From contig CAZYWJ010000011.1 of the NCBI GenBank assembly GCA_964651785.1, positions 1-64,000 on the forward strand: a DNA stretch of 64,000 nucleotides. Direction: 5' to 3'. The translations under genes and the position numbers were made by a program. The stretch is from JAKVAV01 sp964651785 (GTDB taxonomy: Bacteria; Bacteroidota; Bacteroidia; Flavobacteriales_D; Cryomorphaceae). The notes below the pieces were generated by a model, which saw only the letters and a list, made by a program, of their open reading frames with translations, made no database searches and had not been told where the DNA came from. Shown here piece by piece: positions 26,321 through 34,928 of this stretch; within the stretch, counting starts at the first letter, position 1, and each line of letters starts with the position of its first letter.

Positions 26321-27429
26321 GTTTCGATAGAAGGACGGTAATCGCCCGGGGTTTTTCCGAAAGTCCACGCTACCGCTTCTTCAACCCCCGATAAACCGGG
26401 AGGCACGCATAGAAAATAATTTCGTCCGGTAGAAGGGCAGACCACCTTAGCGAAGTAGATAAAATCCCCCGCGATTTTATCTATTTCCTTGGTACGGTAG
26501 AGTCTTTGTACATTCCCGAATCGATCCGATTTTTCATCGAGCACGATTAGCCCGAGCAGATTTCCAAATTTTTCGCTACCCAGTTTTTCTTGATAACATC
26601 GTCTTACTTCAGCGTTGGTCTCATTTAATATATCAGAAGCAGTAATTAACTCAGGTTGACTGATCAATTTCTCCGGGACTTCAATTCCATTCCAATATGC
26701 AATGCGCATTCCTTGGTTCCAGCTTACTGCCGGGCGCTCTTCGTTGTGCAAAACGAGGTTCTCGTTCTTACTTATAAAATCAGGAACAGGCACTAAAATG
26801 GCAAAGGATTGGTAATAATAACCTGAAAACAAACCGCTTGTTATAAATCTCAGGTAGGTATCAATCTGCTCGCCGGATACGGAAAGAACTTCCGAACATC
26901 CTTTATATAAATGAAGCCAGTCCCGATCGGCATATGATGGATGTGCCGAAAATTCGGCGATATTCTTTTCTGCCCTCGTCCATTGCGTCAGAATACTGCG
27001 TTCAATGACCTGAAAAACGGATTGAGAATACTGAAAGTTGAAATCTCGAAAAAGCAGATTTCTTACTTCTTTAAAGCACTCAAACCCGATTTGATCTTTT
27101 ACCGCTTGTTTCAATCTTTTGACTAAATCAAAAACGGATTGATTAATTTCCTTCCGGATGGAAAAATCATTTGAAAAACGTCCAAAATCTATTTTTTTCG
27201 AAGAAGTAGAGCATTCACGGCTACCGATCAAATGATTTAAAAGATCGAGAGCCTGAGTGGGACATTCAGCTATGAAGGTGGTCGGGCACTTCATGTTTAG
27301 AAAATCTTTATAAAACAGCTCGCAGGCTGAAGCCAATTCTAAATGGTCCACCTCATGGGTAAATCCTTTATCGAGTTCTCTTTTTTTGTACCTGAAAATT
27401 TCGTTAGCCTGTTCCCTTGTCAGATGCAT
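26317..27429 (-). CDS. DUF6745-family protein of unknown function
   Basis: 370 residues. The N-terminal half is alpha-helical (REQANEIFRYKKRELDKGF, ECPTQALDLLNHLIG). The C-terminal third has the DUF6745 pattern: WNGIEVPEKLISQPELITASD, NAEVRRCYQEKLG, a strand around QRLYRTKEI, VVCPSTGRNYFLCVPPG, and EEAVAWTFGKTPGDY at the end. No nucleotide-binding or catalytic motif is obvious. I recall DUF6745 proteins in cyanobacteria and actinobacteria next to a roughly 110-residue protein beginning with a QGDV motif, exactly as here. The function is unknown. The stop overlaps the typA stop region by 4 nt in convergent orientation. Confidence 0.7.
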   Translation of the reverse strand: MHLTREQANEIFRYKKRELDKGFTHEVDHLELASACELFYKDFLNMKCPTTFIAECPTQALDLLNHLIGSRECSTSSKKIDFGRFSNDFSIRKEINQSVFDLVKRLKQAVKDQIGFECFKEVRNLLFRDFNFQYSQSVFQVIERSILTQWTRAEKNIAEFSAHPSYADRDWLHLYKGCSEVLSVSGEQIDTYLRFITSGLFSGYYYQSFAILVPVPDFISKNENLVLHNEERPAVSWNQGMRIAYWNGIEVPEKLISQPELITASDILNETNAEVRRCYQEKLGSEKFGNLLGLIVLDEKSDRFGNVQRLYRTKEIDKIAGDFIYFAKVVCPSTGRNYFLCVPPGLSGVEEAVAWTFGKTPGDYRPSIET

Positions 27430-27439
27430 TGTTAAAAAA

Positions 27440-27793
27440 TTAGTCGCGTACAGCTCTGATGGCTTTCGAATACGGATTAAATTCTCTCTGTTTTATGACT
27501 CGGTACCTGCCCGGCGGAATTAATATCGGAGAATGTTCTGCTGTCCACTTACCCGAATCGATCAGCAAATGCTCGAGTGTAGCCCCATTTTCCAAATGCA
27601 AATATTGAGTAACCAAGCCGCCACCCGGTGCGATCTCACCATCCTCGGCTACGAAAATTTCGACTCGCTCACCGCGAATGAAGTGTCCGTGATTTCTTCC
27701 TTCACCTCTTACTAATAATCGATCTTCCGTAGTTAGTCGCTCAGGCAATCTCTCCATTGCTTCTACCAATACATCACCTTGTCTGTACATCAC
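27440..27793 (-). CDS. Small QGDV-type protein paired with DUF6745
   Basis: 117 residues. It opens MMYRQGDVLVEAMERLPERL, then has GEGRNHGHFI, EHSPILIPPGRYRVIKQREFNP and a basic end. The all-beta look and HGH and PPGxYxVxxQREF motifs are shared with small proteins that, as I recall, accompany DUF6745 genes in distant phyla. It is 10 nt upstream of the DUF6745 gene and surely in its operon. Function unknown. Confidence 0.65.
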   Translation of the reverse strand: MMYRQGDVLVEAMERLPERLTTEDRLLVRGEGRNHGHFIRGERVEIFVAEDGEIAPGGGLVTQYLHLENGATLEHLLIDSGKWTAEHSPILIPPGRYRVIKQREFNPYSKAIRAVRD

Positions 27794-27856
27794 AAAAATT
27801 TTTAATCAGAACACTTTAAAGTTACAATGGTTGATATTATCGACCAAGAAGTATAA

Positions 27857-28039
27857 ATGGAAGAATACTTTTTCATCTGTCCCTATTGTTTTCAACAAAT
27901 TTCCATGCTGATCGACACATCATTAGAGCATCAGGAATACATTGAGGATTGCGAAGTTTGTTGTAATCCTATCCAAGTTAAACTGACGATAGAAGAAAAC
28001 TCCATTACTAATTTTGAAGTTTCTTCAATTGATCAATAG
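27857..28039 (+). CDS. CPXCG-motif cysteine-rich protein
   Basis: 60 residues. Two Cys pairs, CPYC (9-12) and CEVCCNP (about 37-43), make a zinc-ribbon-like fold, followed by a beta strand and an acidic tail. This fits the small Cys_rich_CPXG family; the second G is replaced by C/N. Divergent from the DUF6745 pair; the function is unknown. Confidence 0.75.
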   Translation: MEEYFFICPYCFQQISMLIDTSLEHQEYIEDCEVCCNPIQVKLTIEENSITNFEVSSIDQ

Positions 28040-28235
28040 GTTTGAATTTTCAATCATTAAATTTCTGAATCCGTCGTTTTATGGGGGCCTAAGCTTGTTT
28101 TATACCTCGTTATAGCCGTTTTGTCGACACCCTTATCTAAATTCAGAATGAAATATGAGTTTGGCTTTCCAAACTTGTAATCACATTGTGTTATTTTGGC
28201 TTTACCAACACGTAAAACCACCGTATATTTGACCC

Positions 28236-28398
28236 GTATTTCGATTCTAGAAATACAGCGAGGTTTTGGTTAGCCCGTTAGCATACTTCGGTATGTTAAC
28301 AGCCGCAAGTGTAGTCCGATCTTTAATGGTTGTTTTAGATTGATTGGTTATCGATTCTTAGAATCGCTTTCAGGACGCACTTGCGGTTTTTCTTTTTC
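28236..28398 (+). ncRNA. Candidate structured RNA: chain of hairpins ending in a terminator-like stem
   Basis: The 386-base gap between the CPXCG and BASS genes has several inverted repeats in order: GTATTTC/GAAATAC (28236-28256, perfect); GTTAGCATAC/GTATGTTAAC with a TTCG loop (28277-28300, one G-T wobble); and a long outer helix CCGCAAGTG (28303-28311) plus GTCC (28314-28317) pairing with GGAC (28373-28376) plus CACTTGCGG (28378-28386). Inside the last is CGATTC/GAATCG (28352-28366). TTTTTCTTTTTC follows. This looks like a folded transcript closed by an intrinsic terminator. Alternatives are a leader of the BASS gene or a dispersed element. 28040-28235 shows nothing else. Confidence 0.5.
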
Positions 28399-28425
28399 TT
28401 CTTTCTTTGCAGAAACAGAATTTAA

Positions 28426-29355
28426 TTGAATCCTACCTCCTCACTTGATTCCATCTCAATATCTTTTTCTGATGACAGCTTGCTGTTGCTGAACTTTTGC
28501 TTGGGATTTATCATGTTCGGCGTGGCATTGGGAATCGATACAGCTGATTTTGATCAGCTGAGAAAAAACCCAAAAGCAGTACTTGCAGGAGTCGGGGCTC
28601 AATTCATCTTGCTTCCCCTACTCACCTTCTTACTCATTTTACTTTTTTCACCTCATCCCGCTTTCGCCTTAGGCATGATTCTGGTCGCTTCATGTCCGGG
28701 TGGAAACATATCCAATTTCTTTTCATCCGTATCAGGTGCAAATGTTTCTCTTTCGGTCACCCTCACTGCCGTTGCTACTTTCTTGAGTCCGTTTTTCACT
28801 CCCTTTAATTTCGAGTTTTACGCTAAACATATTCCTCAGGCCGAAAGCTTTCTTTCCACTTTTGAATTGAGTTTTTTCAATATGCTCAAAACGGTTCTGA
28901 TCCTTTTAGTTGTGCCGCTATTATTGGGATTAGGGTTTCGCAGGAGATTTCCGATGATTACCAATCGGATTGATAAACCGATTAAAATCATCAGTTTGTT
29001 AGTCCTCTTTGGTTTTATTGCAGTCGGGTTGCTTAAAAATCTCGATGCCTTTATCGAACATATACACTTGGTTTTTCTATTGGTGTTTCTTCACAATACA
29101 GTCGCTTTATTTTCGGGTTACTTAACCGGAAAATCAATGGGACTTCAGGAAAACCTGACCAGAACAATTACAATCGAAACGGGCATTCAAAACTCAGGAC
29201 TGGGCCTGATCATCATCTTCAACTTCTTTGACGGAAATGGTGCTATGGCCATGATTGCCGCTTGGTGGGGCATCTGGCATATAGTTTCAGGTTTGAGCCT
29301 CTCTTATTTTTTCCGCTTTCGCGATAAGCGCGTTATCGAACGTACTCTTTCTTAA
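28426..29355 (+). CDS. BASS-family (bile acid:sodium symporter-like) transporter
   Basis: 309 residues if translation begins at TTG 28426; the next ATG (28513) would cut into the first membrane helix, so a TTG start is plausible. Eight to ten hydrophobic helices are visible. Motifs typical of the SBF family: FGVALGID, GMILVASCPGGNISNFFSSVSGANVSLS, and ETGIQNSGLGL. The substrate (a bile-acid-like organic anion, pantothenate or similar) cannot be read. It lies right after the hairpin-rich element. Confidence 0.82.
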   Translation: MNPTSSLDSISISFSDDSLLLLNFCLGFIMFGVALGIDTADFDQLRKNPKAVLAGVGAQFILLPLLTFLLILLFSPHPAFALGMILVASCPGGNISNFFSSVSGANVSLSVTLTAVATFLSPFFTPFNFEFYAKHIPQAESFLSTFELSFFNMLKTVLILLVVPLLLGLGFRRRFPMITNRIDKPIKIISLLVLFGFIAVGLLKNLDAFIEHIHLVFLLVFLHNTVALFSGYLTGKSMGLQENLTRTITIETGIQNSGLGLIIIFNFFDGNGAMAMIAAWWGIWHIVSGLSLSYFFRFRDKRVIERTLS

Positions 29356-29692
29356 TAACCAAGGTTAAATAATCATCCGTAGTATCGAGGTATCCATGAT
29401 CGTAGCAATATTTGTACGTTTTACCTGTGGAAGTCACATAAACATTGGTGAGGTAACTAAAATTAAAACCTTCGGATAGCAAGAGGTTGCGGTTTACTCG
29501 AGTTGTTCCCGTTTTATTCAGTCCTGCCAGTATTCGTCGGTTTTTACGCAAAATGGAGTTTACACGCTTCATTTCATCGCGTCCATCTAACTTCGTTCGG
29601 TTGTGAAACGAACTGCGACAAGCGCTGGAACAGTATTTGGCATCAACTCTTCCTACAAATTCAGTTTGGCATTCTATGCATTGTTTTCTCAT
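29333..29692 (-). CDS. Small zinc-ribbon protein, unknown
   Basis: 119 residues from ATG 29692. The N-terminus CIECQTEF ... AKYCSSACRSSFHNRTK is a CxxC...CxxxC zinc finger, like the HNH/DUF2116-type fingers found on small DNA- or RNA-associated proteins. A basic helix (MKRVNSILRKNRRIL) follows, then a beta-rich end. The end overlaps the BASS gene by 23 nt convergently. I do not recognise the family beyond this. Confidence 0.65.
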   Translation of the reverse strand: MRKQCIECQTEFVGRVDAKYCSSACRSSFHNRTKLDGRDEMKRVNSILRKNRRILAGLNKTGTTRVNRNLLLSEGFNFSYLTNVYVTSTGKTYKYCYDHGYLDTTDDYLTLVIKKEYVR

Positions 29693-29779
29693 CGACAAGG
29701 GCTTTGGTGCCGATTAAGATAGAAATTTTTGATGATTCAATCCATGTCTCACTCATTTCAGATTGAGAAAGACAAACTG

Positions 29780-29787
29780 TATATTTG
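29780..29787 (+). promoter_or_regulatory. -7 element of the 35-residue membrane peptide gene
   Basis: TATATTTG, a perfect TAnnTTTG, 21 nt before the ATG at 29809. Supports transcription of this very short gene. Confidence 0.5.
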
Positions 29788-29808
29788 CCAAAATTTCAAG
29801 AACAAGCC

Positions 29809-29916
29809 ATGCTGGAAAAGAAAAATAAAGATTTGGAGCCCGAAATTGCAAAACCTGTATTATTTGCCATTTTCATTCTGGCTACCATCGTCCTGCTTAT
29901 TTGGATGGCTTCCTGA
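29809..29916 (+). CDS. Very small single-pass membrane protein (35 residues)
   Basis: Reads MLEKKNKDLEPEIAKPVLFA followed by IFILATIVLLIWMAS and TGA. The charged N-terminus plus one 19-residue hydrophobic helix is a clear single-span membrane peptide. A perfect -7 element lies upstream and it fills the gap between the zinc-ribbon gene and ung. Function unknown; it could be a small subunit of a membrane complex. Confidence 0.5.
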   Translation: MLEKKNKDLEPEIAKPVLFAIFILATIVLLIWMAS

Positions 29917-30582
29917 TCACCACCTTATTTTTTCCTTCCCTTTACTTTTTAGATAGGCATTAGCCTTACTAAAATGCTTGCATCCCAAAAATCCTCGATA
30001 AGCGGATAGCGGTGAAGGATGTGGCGCTGTGAAAATTTGATGTTTCGATTGATCGATCAGTGAGGCTTTTTTTTGCGCAAAGCTTCCCCAAAGTAAGAAA
30101 ACAACGCCGGTCTCTTTCTCGCTCAATGCCGAGATTACGACATCCGTGAAACGTTCCCATCCCCTATTTTGGTGAGAACCTGCTTCCCGTGCGCGCACGG
30201 TCAATGTAGCATTTAGTAAAAGCACTCCCTGATCTGCCCACCGTTCTAAATTTCCGTTCGTTGGAATGGGCACTCCAACATCCTCATTGACCTCCTTGAA
30301 AATATTCTTCAGAGATGGTGGTAAATCTACTCCGTCATTCACAGAAAAACTGAGCCCGTTTGCCTGGCCCGGACCATGATAAGGATCCTGTCCCAAAATC
30401 ACCACCTTCACTTTTTCAGGTAGGGTTCGATTCAATGCGCTAAATACAAGTGGGTCAGGAGGATAAACCGTAGTTTGAGCAAATTCGCTTTGAACGAACG
30501 CAATTAAGTTTTTAAAATAGGGTTTGGAAAATTCTTCCTTCAGTAAATCCTTCCAAGACTGATGTAGTCTGAACTCGAGCAT
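29917..30582 (-). CDS. ung: Uracil-DNA glycosylase
   Basis: 221 residues, family 1 UDG. Motif A GQDPYHGPGQANGLSFSV with the catalytic Asp at 66, the uracil-binding LLLNATLTVR, and the C-terminal HPSPLSAYRGFLGCKHFSKAN with the catalytic His. It removes uracil from DNA in base-excision repair. Starts 2 nt after the helicase gene, so the two are co-transcribed. Confidence 0.96.
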   Translation of the reverse strand: MLEFRLHQSWKDLLKEEFSKPYFKNLIAFVQSEFAQTTVYPPDPLVFSALNRTLPEKVKVVILGQDPYHGPGQANGLSFSVNDGVDLPPSLKNIFKEVNEDVGVPIPTNGNLERWADQGVLLLNATLTVRAREAGSHQNRGWERFTDVVISALSEKETGVVFLLWGSFAQKKASLIDQSKHQIFTAPHPSPLSAYRGFLGCKHFSKANAYLKSKGKEKIRW

Positions 30583-30584
30583 AG

Positions 30585-32102
30585 CTACATCATCTCAACC
30601 CTCAAACCATTTTTCAGCTTTCGGATGTAAGTATCTTTTAGCCAATCGCTGTAGCTCTCCGTCGCATTATGTAAACAGGAGCAGTATAACCGGCAACGGT
30701 ATTCGATTTCTTCTTTCAAATGATCTACCAACTCCAACGCGTCGTAATAATCCTCGGAGTTTCGGACAATCTGCTTTAAGTGATTATCGATACTCATATC
30801 GACGGCTTTCTTGGGCTTTTCGCCGCGTTCGGCTAATTCGGCATAAGCCTGTTTCATGTTAAAATCATCCTCAGGATCCGTTTTAGAAAAAAGTTCCTGA
30901 AGCCAGTCGGGGCGAACGTAATTGTAATCAACCATCAGTTGATTATCCCGATCGTTTATTTTCTCAAAATACTTATCGGGATATTTGAAGATATCCTGCC
31001 AGTTGATGTAATCCTGCCACAACCCCAGTCGCTCAACATTATTACCCAAATCAATGATGGTAAAATGCTTCTTCGTTTTCGTACTGCGCGATCCGCGTCC
31101 GATCATCTGATGGTAGAGCGTAAGCGATCGGGTAGCTCGATTGATAATGATGCTCTCGACCGAAGGCTCATCAAACCCTGTTGTCAAAATACCTACGCTG
31201 GTAAGGATTGCATCATCGGTATTGCGAAACCAATCCAAGGTGTCTTTCCGATCTTTTGCCGTAAAAGTGCTATCGAGGTGCTTGACTTTATATCCGGCAT
31301 TTTTGAAAAGTTCATAGACTCTGATTGAAGTAGCAATACCTGAATTAAAAATCAATGTCTTCTTGCCCGCAGCCCGCTCCTGATAGGCAGCCAACAGCCG
31401 ATCTTGCATCGTGTACAGACTGTATAGCCGATCGAGTGAACTGATGGTATAGTCACCATCCGTACCGACTTTGAGTGAACGGAGATTGACATTGAATGTA
31501 TAAGTCGTGGCATCACTGAGATACTCGTCAGCAATAAGGTCTTTAATGCTGTGCCCGACGATCAGGTGATTGTAATTTTCATTCAATGGCAAATTCCTGT
31601 TCGATGAAAGTGGTGTAGCCGTGACCCCCAACATATTGGAGTCTTTGAAAAATTTGAAAAGCTTTCGAAAAGAGTTGTAATGAGCTTCATCAATAATGAC
31701 TAAACCGATATTTCGGAGGTAGCGCTCGTCCTCATTCAGACGATTGTTCAACGTCTCGACCATCGCCACATAGCAATTATACTCTTCCCTGTCGTGCAAT
31801 TCCTTTACATCTCGGTCGATGATTTTATTCTTAACATCAATGTCGGAAAGAGACTTTGATGTTTGAGCACATAACTCCACCCGATGGGTCAGGATAAGTA
31901 CCTTCTTACCTGTTTCTTCAATAAACTTTTTAGCAATCTCACTAAAAATTATCGTCTTTCCACCTCCCGTTGGCAACTGGAACAGCACATCTACCTTTCC
32001 CTTCGCTTTTTCAAAAGCCGTAAAAATTTTCTCTATCGCCTCCTCTTGGTAGGGATAGAGCTCTTTCTCAATCACAGATACTGATGTAGCCTTATCTCTC
32101 AT
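30585..32102 (-). CDS. Superfamily 2 DEAD/DEAH helicase (ResIII/UvrB-like)
   Basis: 505 residues from ATG 32102. An upstream ATG at 32177 lies before the promoter element at 32113-32120 and is rejected. Walker A LPTGGGKT (43-50), DEAH (138-141), VTATPL, and the C-terminal helicase motifs TGFDEPSVESIIINRATRSL and QMIGRGSRS are all intact. It resembles the helicase part of type III restriction enzymes and DNA repair helicases such as RadD. No nuclease or methylase is next to it, so a restriction system is not supported. Pairing with ung suggests DNA repair. Confidence 0.85.
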   Translation of the reverse strand: MRDKATSVSVIEKELYPYQEEAIEKIFTAFEKAKGKVDVLFQLPTGGGKTIIFSEIAKKFIEETGKKVLILTHRVELCAQTSKSLSDIDVKNKIIDRDVKELHDREEYNCYVAMVETLNNRLNEDERYLRNIGLVIIDEAHYNSFRKLFKFFKDSNMLGVTATPLSSNRNLPLNENYNHLIVGHSIKDLIADEYLSDATTYTFNVNLRSLKVGTDGDYTISSLDRLYSLYTMQDRLLAAYQERAAGKKTLIFNSGIATSIRVYELFKNAGYKVKHLDSTFTAKDRKDTLDWFRNTDDAILTSVGILTTGFDEPSVESIIINRATRSLTLYHQMIGRGSRSTKTKKHFTIIDLGNNVERLGLWQDYINWQDIFKYPDKYFEKINDRDNQLMVDYNYVRPDWLQELFSKTDPEDDFNMKQAYAELAERGEKPKKAVDMSIDNHLKQIVRNSEDYYDALELVDHLKEEIEYRCRLYCSCLHNATESYSDWLKDTYIRKLKNGLRVEMM

Positions 32103-32112
32103 AAAAACTGCA

Positions 32113-32120
32113 CAAAGATA
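32113..32120 (-). promoter_or_regulatory. -7 element of the helicase-ung operon
   Basis: Minus strand TATCTTTG, perfect TAnnTTTG, only 10 nt from the ATG at 32102; the transcript would be nearly leaderless. Confidence 0.55.
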
Positions 32121-32200
32121 ACCGGAATGAATGGTTAGCGAAAACGCATCGGAGCCATTTTCCTTTTGTACCTTCATCTCTTGAAAACCCTTGAAATACT

Positions 32201-34771
32201 ATGGACAACAACGTGAGCGCATTTAATGACTTGGTGCTACTACGATATAAGATTTACAATTCTATTTTTTTAACGCTTGAATTGGATGGAGTTCACCGCA
32301 CGGGCATCCTTTTGCCCCTTCTGCAAGAACAATGTGCAGAAGGACTGAAAGAAGGCAAATCTCCCGATGATATCATTCAATCGTTTTTTAAAGACCGAAA
32401 AGAATACCGTTCCGAAGAAGATCAAATCGACCAGCTTTTTCGATTTGTGCAATACATCGAGCGACAAGTTGTATTGGTAGATGCCTTGGAAGATGCCGCC
32501 TATGACGTGGTGAATAACCTGAACGGAAACGGCACCGTACATGCCTTCTTCAACCAAACTGCTAACAGAAACGCGGGTGAAGCTTTGAAAAAAGCACTTA
32601 AAAACTTCCGGGTGCGAATAGTCCTCACTGCTCACCCGACGCAGTTTTATCCGGGACCCGTTTTGGGAATTATTACTGACTTGGCAGAAGCCATAAAGCG
32701 AAATGACCTGCCGAGCATCAAATCTTACTTGGCTCAATTGGGAAAAACACCCTTTTTCAAAAAGGAAAAACCAACGCCCTATGATGAGGCCGTGAGTTTA
32801 ATTTGGTATTTGGAAAATGTATTCTACCGTAGCATACCTGAAATTTACAATAACGTATGCGCGCAACTGAATGGAGATGCCGATGAAATTTTAGCGGACA
32901 ACTCGCTTTTGCAACTCGGTTTTTGGCCCGGAGGAGATCGCGACGGAAACCCGTTTGTAAGCACTGATACTTCTTTAAAAGTAGCCGACCGATTGCGCAC
33001 CAGCGTCTTCAAAAGCTACTACAAAGACATCCGTCAGTTAAAGCGACGCATTACATTTCGAGGTGCGCTGGAGTTAGTCGAAGCCATCGAGCAGAGGCTT
33101 TATAGGTCCGCTTTTGTAAATCCTGAAAACCCGGTGATTCGCTTGAAGTGGTTTAAGGATAAATTGGATGAACTGCGCGATGTTATTAAGGAGGAGCACA
33201 ACGGCCTTTATCTGGACGAGGTCGAATCTTTCCGTCGCAAGGTGCGAATTTTCGGTTTTCACTTTGCCGCATTAGACATCAGGCAGGATAGTCGAGTCAT
33301 CGCAAAAACCTTTGAGGCATTGCTGCCAAAAATCACCAAATCGAAGTCGGCAAACGGACTGAAAGACGATTTTGAAAAATTGCTTGAGCTGGAACCGCTG
33401 AAGTCCAAACCAAGACTCGACGATCCGATTTTAAACGACACCATAGCATCATTTTACGCCATGCAGGAAATTCAAGAACGCAACGGCGACTGGGGCTGCT
33501 ACCGTTATATCATCAGCAATTGCCGCGGAGAGATCGATATGGCACGCGTTTTTGCAATGGCAAAGCTCAGCGGGATGGGTTCAAAAATGTTCTTGGATGT
33601 CATTCCGCTTTTCGAAACCATCGACGATTTGCAAGCGGCAGGCCCAGTGATGGATCGCATCTATTCCAACCCTACCTACCTGAAGCATCTGAAGAATCGC
33701 AATATGAAGCAGGTAGTGATGTTGGGATTCAGCGATGGAACGAAGGACGGCGGTTACCTTTCGGCAAATTGGAACATTTTCCGGGCCAAGGAGGAAATTT
33801 CACGCGTATCTCGCGAACACGGAATCCAAGTAGTATTTTTTGACGGACGTGGCGGACCGCCCGCACGTGGCGGTGGAAATACGCACAAGTTTTACGCTTC
33901 ATTGGGTCCTACTATCGAGAGCAGCCAAATACAACTTACAATCCAAGGACAAACCATCAGTTCTAATTTCGGTACGGAAGATTCATCGCGGCACAACTTG
34001 GAGCAGCTACTCACGGCAGGTCTTGAAAATCAAGTTATCCGCTCGCCCGAAAAGGTGTTGACTGAAGAAAGCAGAAAGGTGCTGGACGAGCTTAGCGACA
34101 TAAGCTACAAGGCTTACAGCGACTTTAAAGCTCACCCGAAATTTGTGCCCTATTTGGAAAAAATGAGCACGCTGAAGTACTACGGCCAAACCAATATCGG
34201 CAGCCGTCCTTCTAAACGCGGAAAAAGCGACGAATTGAAATTTGAAGATCTACGGGCCATACCTTTCGTTGGCGCTTGGAGCCAGTTGAAGCAAAACGTA
34301 CCCGGATTCTATGGTCTGGGACAAGCTTTCGAAGCCTTTGATAAGGAAGGACGCATTCCCGAATTGCAGAAGCTTTACACCAACTCGCTCTTTTTCCGCA
34401 CGCTTTTGGGAAATTCCATGCAGTCACTCTCGAAGAGCTACTTTGAACTGACCCGCTATATGGAAAAAGACAAAGAGTTCGGCGAGTTTTGGATACTTAT
34501 ATACGACGAATCGCTGCGAGCCAAAAAATACCTCTTAATGATCTCAGGACAAAGTGAATTGCTTCAAACGAATCCCGACATCAAGGCGAGCATAAAACTA
34601 CGCGAGAATATTGTGTTGCCGCTGCTTACCATTCAGCAGCATGCACTGATTCGCATCAAAGAATTAGAAAATGCGAAAGGAAAGAAGAACGACGAGCTTA
34701 AAGAGAGTTACAATAAGCTGGTAGTTCGCTCGCTCTACGGAAATATCAATGCAAGCCGGAACAGCGCTTAG
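32201..34771 (+). CDS. ppc: Phosphoenolpyruvate carboxylase
   Basis: 856 residues. PEPC fixes bicarbonate onto PEP to give oxaloacetate. The catalytic His sits in LTAHPTQ (His145), and the second signature is FDGRGGPPARGGGNTHKFYASLG near 545-565. FWPGGDRDGNPFV is the substrate loop. The C-terminus ends in a family-like tail with N-I-NASRN. The gene begins 98 nt from the divergent helicase gene. Confidence 0.95.
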   Translation: MDNNVSAFNDLVLLRYKIYNSIFLTLELDGVHRTGILLPLLQEQCAEGLKEGKSPDDIIQSFFKDRKEYRSEEDQIDQLFRFVQYIERQVVLVDALEDAAYDVVNNLNGNGTVHAFFNQTANRNAGEALKKALKNFRVRIVLTAHPTQFYPGPVLGIITDLAEAIKRNDLPSIKSYLAQLGKTPFFKKEKPTPYDEAVSLIWYLENVFYRSIPEIYNNVCAQLNGDADEILADNSLLQLGFWPGGDRDGNPFVSTDTSLKVADRLRTSVFKSYYKDIRQLKRRITFRGALELVEAIEQRLYRSAFVNPENPVIRLKWFKDKLDELRDVIKEEHNGLYLDEVESFRRKVRIFGFHFAALDIRQDSRVIAKTFEALLPKITKSKSANGLKDDFEKLLELEPLKSKPRLDDPILNDTIASFYAMQEIQERNGDWGCYRYIISNCRGEIDMARVFAMAKLSGMGSKMFLDVIPLFETIDDLQAAGPVMDRIYSNPTYLKHLKNRNMKQVVMLGFSDGTKDGGYLSANWNIFRAKEEISRVSREHGIQVVFFDGRGGPPARGGGNTHKFYASLGPTIESSQIQLTIQGQTISSNFGTEDSSRHNLEQLLTAGLENQVIRSPEKVLTEESRKVLDELSDISYKAYSDFKAHPKFVPYLEKMSTLKYYGQTNIGSRPSKRGKSDELKFEDLRAIPFVGAWSQLKQNVPGFYGLGQAFEAFDKEGRIPELQKLYTNSLFFRTLLGNSMQSLSKSYFELTRYMEKDKEFGEFWILIYDESLRAKKYLLMISGQSELLQTNPDIKASIKLRENIVLPLLTIQQHALIRIKELENAKGKKNDELKESYNKLVVRSLYGNINASRNSA

Positions 34772-34897
34772 GAGCCGGAAGGTAGCCAACATGTAAATTT
34801 CAAACTGAAAGCTGAAGCACTTAATATATGAGTATTCCATTTGTTTAAGTCATACTCTTTGATTCAAACGAGCTTCATCCTTCGAGTCGAATTCTCT

Positions 34898-34905
34898 TAT
34901 ATTTG
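34898..34905 (+). promoter_or_regulatory. -7 element of the dehydratase gene
   Basis: TATATTTG, perfect TAnnTTTG, 23 nt before ATG 34929. Confidence 0.55.
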
Positions 34906-34928
34906 GCTGCTTTATCAGCCTGTTCCGG

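Noticed and set aside
28262..28390. Integron attC site or IS end
   Set aside because: The GTTAGCA core does not fit the GTTRRRY/RYYYAAC rule, and there is no integrase or transposase nearby.
30585..32102. Type III restriction system
   Set aside because: Only a helicase is present; no modification methylase or nuclease domain is found beside it.
32103..32177. Longer helicase start at 32177
   Set aside because: It lies upstream of the promoter element at 32113-32120.
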